Shown here piece after piece: positions 21,777 to 24,834 of a stretch of DNA of 24,834 bases. Position 1 is the first letter of the stretch. Each line of letters starts with the position of its first letter. The DNA comes from a bacterium (GTDB taxonomy: Bacteria > Patescibacteriota > Microgenomatia > UBA8517): assembly GCA_021824385.1 (NCBI GenBank), contig JAKAKU010000054.1, positions 1-24,834 on the forward strand, read 5' to 3'. The notes under the pieces were generated by a model that did no database searches, was not told the DNA's origin, and saw nothing but the letters and a program-made list of their open reading frames with translations. The position numbers and the translations under genes were made by a program.

Positions 21777-22949
21777 ATGAGTCTAGTTGAACTAAAAAAT
21801 GATTCTATTTTATCGGATATTAATTCTCAAATTGTTAAGAATTGGTTTGCCGACTATCTCGCCACGGGTGAGTTTGATCAAACCAAATTTGAACTTGAAG
21901 AGATAAACAGAGACGAAGAAGATAAACTAATACCCACAAGAGCCTTTTATTTTAAAGCGACAATTAATGATGTCGAATATTTTGTAAAGACTTTTCACCA
22001 AAGACAAAATTTCGTAGAATCAGAACTTATTAACAATAATGTTTTTGATAGATGTGAAGGAGTTAGAATACCCACTTTGCACCAGGTATTAAAGTCAGAC
22101 TCATTCAGCCTGCTTGTGTATGACTATATTAAAGGGCAAACTTTACAGAGCTACTTATCAGATACTGAGGCGACAATGGAGAATAGCAAAGATGATATTA
22201 TGTTGACCGTCTTAAATCAGTCTATTGCTCTCTCTTTATGTGCAGAAAAAGGCAATCCAAAAACAATAAACCTAGCTGGCCCAGCAAAAACACCCTTTTC
22301 TACACACATCCTAAATACTGACTTTTATAAGAAGTCTATGGAGGTTTATGAACCCTTCGCTATGTTAAAGCCAACTATTGAGGATTCATTCCCTGGATAT
22401 ATATTAGATAGACATCCTAGAAACATGATTGTCTCGAATAGTGATGTCTTCCAGACTGATTTTGAAATAGTTGGGCTTTCTTCTCCAATATTTGAACTGA
22501 CTAAGATGTTGCGTGGAGGAGTTACTAAAACATATAAACCTGCAGCTCTCTCAAGCTTAGACAATGAAGAATTAATTCAGAAAAGTTTTTTAGAACTAAA
22601 TGCATTTACTGCCGAAGAGGAAAATGCTTATGTAGATTATTATTTTTTTAATAGATATCCTGAGTATGGATCTAAAGAAAGAGACTTATTTCATTATCTC
22701 TATACAGTAGCGGCCGCGCATTCACATTTAAATTTAATGAATAGAGCACTTGTGGCGAAAAAAGCAGACCCTGATCTTAATATCGCGTCATCATCCGCCA
22801 TGTATCATCTTTTGGGTTACTTAAGTCTTCAAGCTAATATTTATAACGGTTCTGAGTTGTTAAATAAAGTGGTAAGCAGAGATCAAATCCATGAGCTTAA
22901 TTTGGTAACCAAAGAGATTGCAATCAATTTTAACTTAGCATATGAGTAG
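21777..22949 (+). CDS. APH/choline-kinase-type small-molecule kinase
   Basis: Read from ATG 21777 (390 residues); the longer frame start at 21699 runs through the divergent gene's start and the promoter. The protein-kinase-like fold is seen as K71 in VEYFVKTFHQ (ATP lysine), LLVYDYIKGQTLQSYL as the hinge, D211-R-H-P-R-N216 as the catalytic D-x4-N, and D228-F-E as the metal-binding DxE. This is the aminoglycoside/choline/homoserine kinase layout, so the acceptor is likely a small hydroxylated molecule. Being next to an isoprenoid-synthase-like gene, phosphorylation of a prenyl alcohol or of a sugar are both open. Its end overlaps the GT4 start by 8 bases. Confidence 0.75.
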   Translation: MSLVELKNDSILSDINSQIVKNWFADYLATGEFDQTKFELEEINRDEEDKLIPTRAFYFKATINDVEYFVKTFHQRQNFVESELINNNVFDRCEGVRIPTLHQVLKSDSFSLLVYDYIKGQTLQSYLSDTEATMENSKDDIMLTVLNQSIALSLCAEKGNPKTINLAGPAKTPFSTHILNTDFYKKSMEVYEPFAMLKPTIEDSFPGYILDRHPRNMIVSNSDVFQTDFEIVGLSSPIFELTKMLRGGVTKTYKPAALSSLDNEELIQKSFLELNAFTAEEENAYVDYYFFNRYPEYGSKERDLFHYLYTVAAAHSHLNLMNRALVAKKADPDLNIASSSAMYHLLGYLSLQANIYNGSELLNKVVSRDQIHELNLVTKEIAINFNLAYE

Positions 22950-24249
22950 ACCTGAATTTGAGCCTAACGAAGTGAAGGAAAGAGAATTATTTGGGCATAA
23001 TATCATGATATATTCATCTTCGCTCCCAGGTACTATAGGGGGAATTCAAACTTGCAACCAGGCTCTCATTGAGAAAGTAGTCTCGCAAGGTGCTTCAGTT
23101 TGTTGGGTGTATCCTAGGACCGAAAAATCCGATTTTGAAAATATAGAATGGGTAAATAACCAAAACAGTAAGGTTCAATTCTTGCCACTTGAACCAGAAA
23201 ATCAAACAAAGGAAGGGCTGAATAGGGCTTCAGATATCGCAATCAAAGAGTGGCAAGATCATCTTTGCCTACATAACGATACTGAAATACTAATAAACAT
23301 GCCAAGTAATTTTGGTGAACAGATAGCCAATAGTATTCCTCAAAACTTAATACCCAAAACAACTTTATGGTTTCATGGAATGATAGATCTTAGTGAACAA
23401 GCGTTATCTAGCTTCGATACAAAACTATATGAAAAATATAAGCAAAGCGAAGACACTAGAGAAAAATGGAAAAAGTCGTTTCGAACACTTAGTGACAAAG
23501 GGTTTAAGTTTGTTTTGGTATCTGAACGTGTAAGGGAGTCATTCCTTAGAAATGAGGTGCTTAAACCTGATGACTACGTAGAAGTTTTGCCACCACCATC
23601 TGACATGTGTCACGAATGTCAGGGGAGCCAACGTGAGAAAATTACAGATATAAGAAATGGATTTGATATGGTGTCCACAACAGTTATGAGGATTGAACCG
23701 AGAAAAGGGATAGAGAATTTATTCCATTTAGGTATTGAACTTGAGAGTCAGCTTACTGACAATAGAAAAGTCAAGTTTATAATAGTGGGCGCCGATCAAA
23801 ACTCAAGTTACTCTGATTTGTTAAAGACTAATGCATATACGCTCAATCAACGTCTTGGTGCTGTTCATTTTGAGATCGTAGAAGCAAAAACTGGACAAGC
23901 TCTATGCGACTATTACAATGCTTCTGATTTTTTTACAATGCCATCGATTACTGAATCATTTGGTTTGGTAGTGGTAGAGGCTGCATCTCATGGGCTTCCT
24001 GTTATATCCTGGGGGGAGCAGGATACTCTAAAGAGTGTTAATAGACTTAATGAATTGGGTTACTCTATCCCCTGTGAGCTAGACAATATTCATTTGCACG
24101 ACAAAGAAGGTGCAAAATTTATTATTGACTTAATGAATGATCCTTTATATAAAACCACAATTGGTGAGAAGGCAAAAGAGATTGTCCTAAAAACTCAAAA
24201 CAAAGCAGAAATTCTCAATAAATTAATATCAATAATTATAAATAAATGA
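22942..24249 (+). CDS. GT4-type glycosyltransferase (GT-B fold)
   Basis: A 435-residue protein. The N-terminal domain starts IMIYSSSLPGTIGGIQTCNQ, with the Gly-rich acceptor-side loop of GT4 enzymes. The donor-side domain has VMRIEPRKGIENLF and PSITESFGLVVVEAASHGLP with the E-x7-E pair Glu338/Glu346 that holds the nucleotide sugar. It acts in the cytoplasm on an unknown acceptor. A CHECQG cysteine pair in the middle is unusual for the family and may bind zinc. The first 8 bases overlap the kinase; the stop overlaps the next start (ATGA), so three genes form a tight operon. Confidence 0.85.
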   Translation: MSRPEFEPNEVKERELFGHNIMIYSSSLPGTIGGIQTCNQALIEKVVSQGASVCWVYPRTEKSDFENIEWVNNQNSKVQFLPLEPENQTKEGLNRASDIAIKEWQDHLCLHNDTEILINMPSNFGEQIANSIPQNLIPKTTLWFHGMIDLSEQALSSFDTKLYEKYKQSEDTREKWKKSFRTLSDKGFKFVLVSERVRESFLRNEVLKPDDYVEVLPPPSDMCHECQGSQREKITDIRNGFDMVSTTVMRIEPRKGIENLFHLGIELESQLTDNRKVKFIIVGADQNSSYSDLLKTNAYTLNQRLGAVHFEIVEAKTGQALCDYYNASDFFTMPSITESFGLVVVEAASHGLPVISWGEQDTLKSVNRLNELGYSIPCELDNIHLHDKEGAKFIIDLMNDPLYKTTIGEKAKEIVLKTQNKAEILNKLISIIINK

Positions 24250-24834
24250 TAGACAACTTTGAAAAATATAACAAACTTTGGAAGTTATCACGGAACGTGA
24301 AACCTTTGATAATTCTGATAGGCGGTTATTGTGGTACTGGAAAGTCTACATTTGCAAGCCAAATAAAAGATAGACTAGATTTTATGAATATCATTCCAAC
24401 AGGCGTAATTCGGTCAATTTACCAGAGTATATATTCAATAAATGAAGCTCCATATTTACATGGTCATACGTACAAATTATTTGATCTCGAAATGTATTCC
24501 AAGCTTTCTTTTGAAAAAGCAGTTATTGATTCGTATACAGACCAAGTTAATATTGTTGAACCAGGTATCGAGAAGTTAATTGAATTTGCACACAGTGAGG
24601 GTCAACAATACATTATAGAAGGTAATCACATTATGCCCTCTCTTGCGATGAAATACATTAATAAATCAAATGTAATCTCTTTGTTTTTTAAAACCTCAAA
24701 CAATAGCACTCTTACCTTAAATATGACAGGTACAACTCATAAAAGGATATTGTCAGAAAAAGAGATTCTAGCTGCAATAAAACTTCAAGAACACACTACT
24801 GATGAGGTCAATAAAAATAACCTTCCTATATTTG
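24246..24834 (+). CDS. 2-phosphoglycerate-kinase-like P-loop kinase, C-terminus outside window
   Basis: The ATG at 24246 overlaps the GT4 stop (ATGA). I translated 196 codons to the right edge. Residues 20-35 give LIILIGGYCGTGKST, with Walker A G27-x4-G32-K33-S. Then come TGVIRSIYQS (the nucleotide/acceptor region), LHGHTYKLFD, and IIEGNHIMPS, which matches the IIEGVHLxP Walker B-type segment of archaeal 2-phosphoglycerate kinase. Real 2-phosphoglycerate kinase activity makes cyclic 2,3-diphosphoglycerate precursor, but many relatives phosphorylate other small molecules, so the acceptor is open. It is the second kinase in this cluster. Truncated by the window edge, not by mutation. Confidence 0.7.
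   Translation, partial: MIDNFEKYNKLWKLSRNVKPLIILIGGYCGTGKSTFASQIKDRLDFMNIIPTGVIRSIYQSIYSINEAPYLHGHTYKLFDLEMYSKLSFEKAVIDSYTDQVNIVEPGIEKLIEFAHSEGQQYIIEGNHIMPSLAMKYINKSNVISLFFKTSNNSTLTLNMTGTTHKRILSEKEILAAIKLQEHTTDEVNKNNLPIF

Noticed and set aside
18487..24330. 14-base word TTCTGATAGGCGGT at about 24316 and its complement near 18487-18500
   Set aside because: A match of this length is expected about once or twice by chance in both orientations over this window, and one copy lies inside a P-loop coding sequence.
1..24834. Use of TGA as a sense codon (code 25)
   Set aside because: Several genes with complete family motifs end exactly at TGA, for example at 7113, 12072 and 24249.

Overview
The window looks like a piece of a Patescibacteria (CPR) chromosome, possibly from the Microgenomates side. 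That is inference from style, not a marker gene. TGA works as an ordinary stop, so this is not the recoded Gracilibacteria/Absconditabacteria code. Extracellular proteins carry Pro/Thr 'PTPTP' linkers, genes are tightly packed with ATGA overlaps, and Shine-Dalgarno sequences are rare. Most first genes of transcription units have a -10-like hexamer only 5 to 8 bases before the start codon, which suggests leaderless mRNAs. No tRNA, rRNA, CRISPR array or transposase was seen.

Left part (1-12072), envelope and core metabolism: a GH5-type secreted glycosidase cut by the left edge; a small nucleotidyltransferase; a DipZ-type CcdA-thioredoxin protein; a 1119-residue membrane-anchored surface protein with three C-terminal F5/8 type C (discoidin) domains; a TPR-like protein and a PspA/IM30 protein, each with a clear promoter, Shine-Dalgarno and terminator; a hypothetical acidic protein; a membrane-anchored PsbP-like protein; a divergent PRPP synthetase followed by a uridine-kinase-like P-loop protein.

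Middle (12073-12758): about 690 bases without a gene, packed with short hairpins and perfect palindromes, the last ones built from AACGG/CCGTT half-sites. To its right the sequence becomes visibly AT-richer.

Right part I (12759-18448): a single-pass membrane protein, an aspartate racemase-family protein, two zinc-ribbon-type proteins (one with a ~165-base leader), a DUF3850/ASCH-like protein, and a four-gene operon joined entirely by 4-base ATGA overlaps: CYTH phosphatase/cyclase fold, nucleotidyltransferase (paralogue of the one at 1280-1921), Nudix, and a DUF84 NTPase-Nudix fusion. It looks like a nucleotide or phosphometabolite handling module.

Right part II (18578-24834, open at the right edge): a compact gene cluster of GT-A glycosyltransferase, isoprenyl-diphosphate-synthase/class I terpene-synthase-like protein, CrtC/AttH-like lipocalin-fold protein (opposite strand), APH-type small-molecule kinase, GT4 glycosyltransferase and a 2-phosphoglycerate-kinase-like P-loop kinase. 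Together these suggest synthesis or salvage of a glycosylated or phosphorylated isoprenoid-like compound. This is the best candidate for an undescribed system in the window; the product is unknown.
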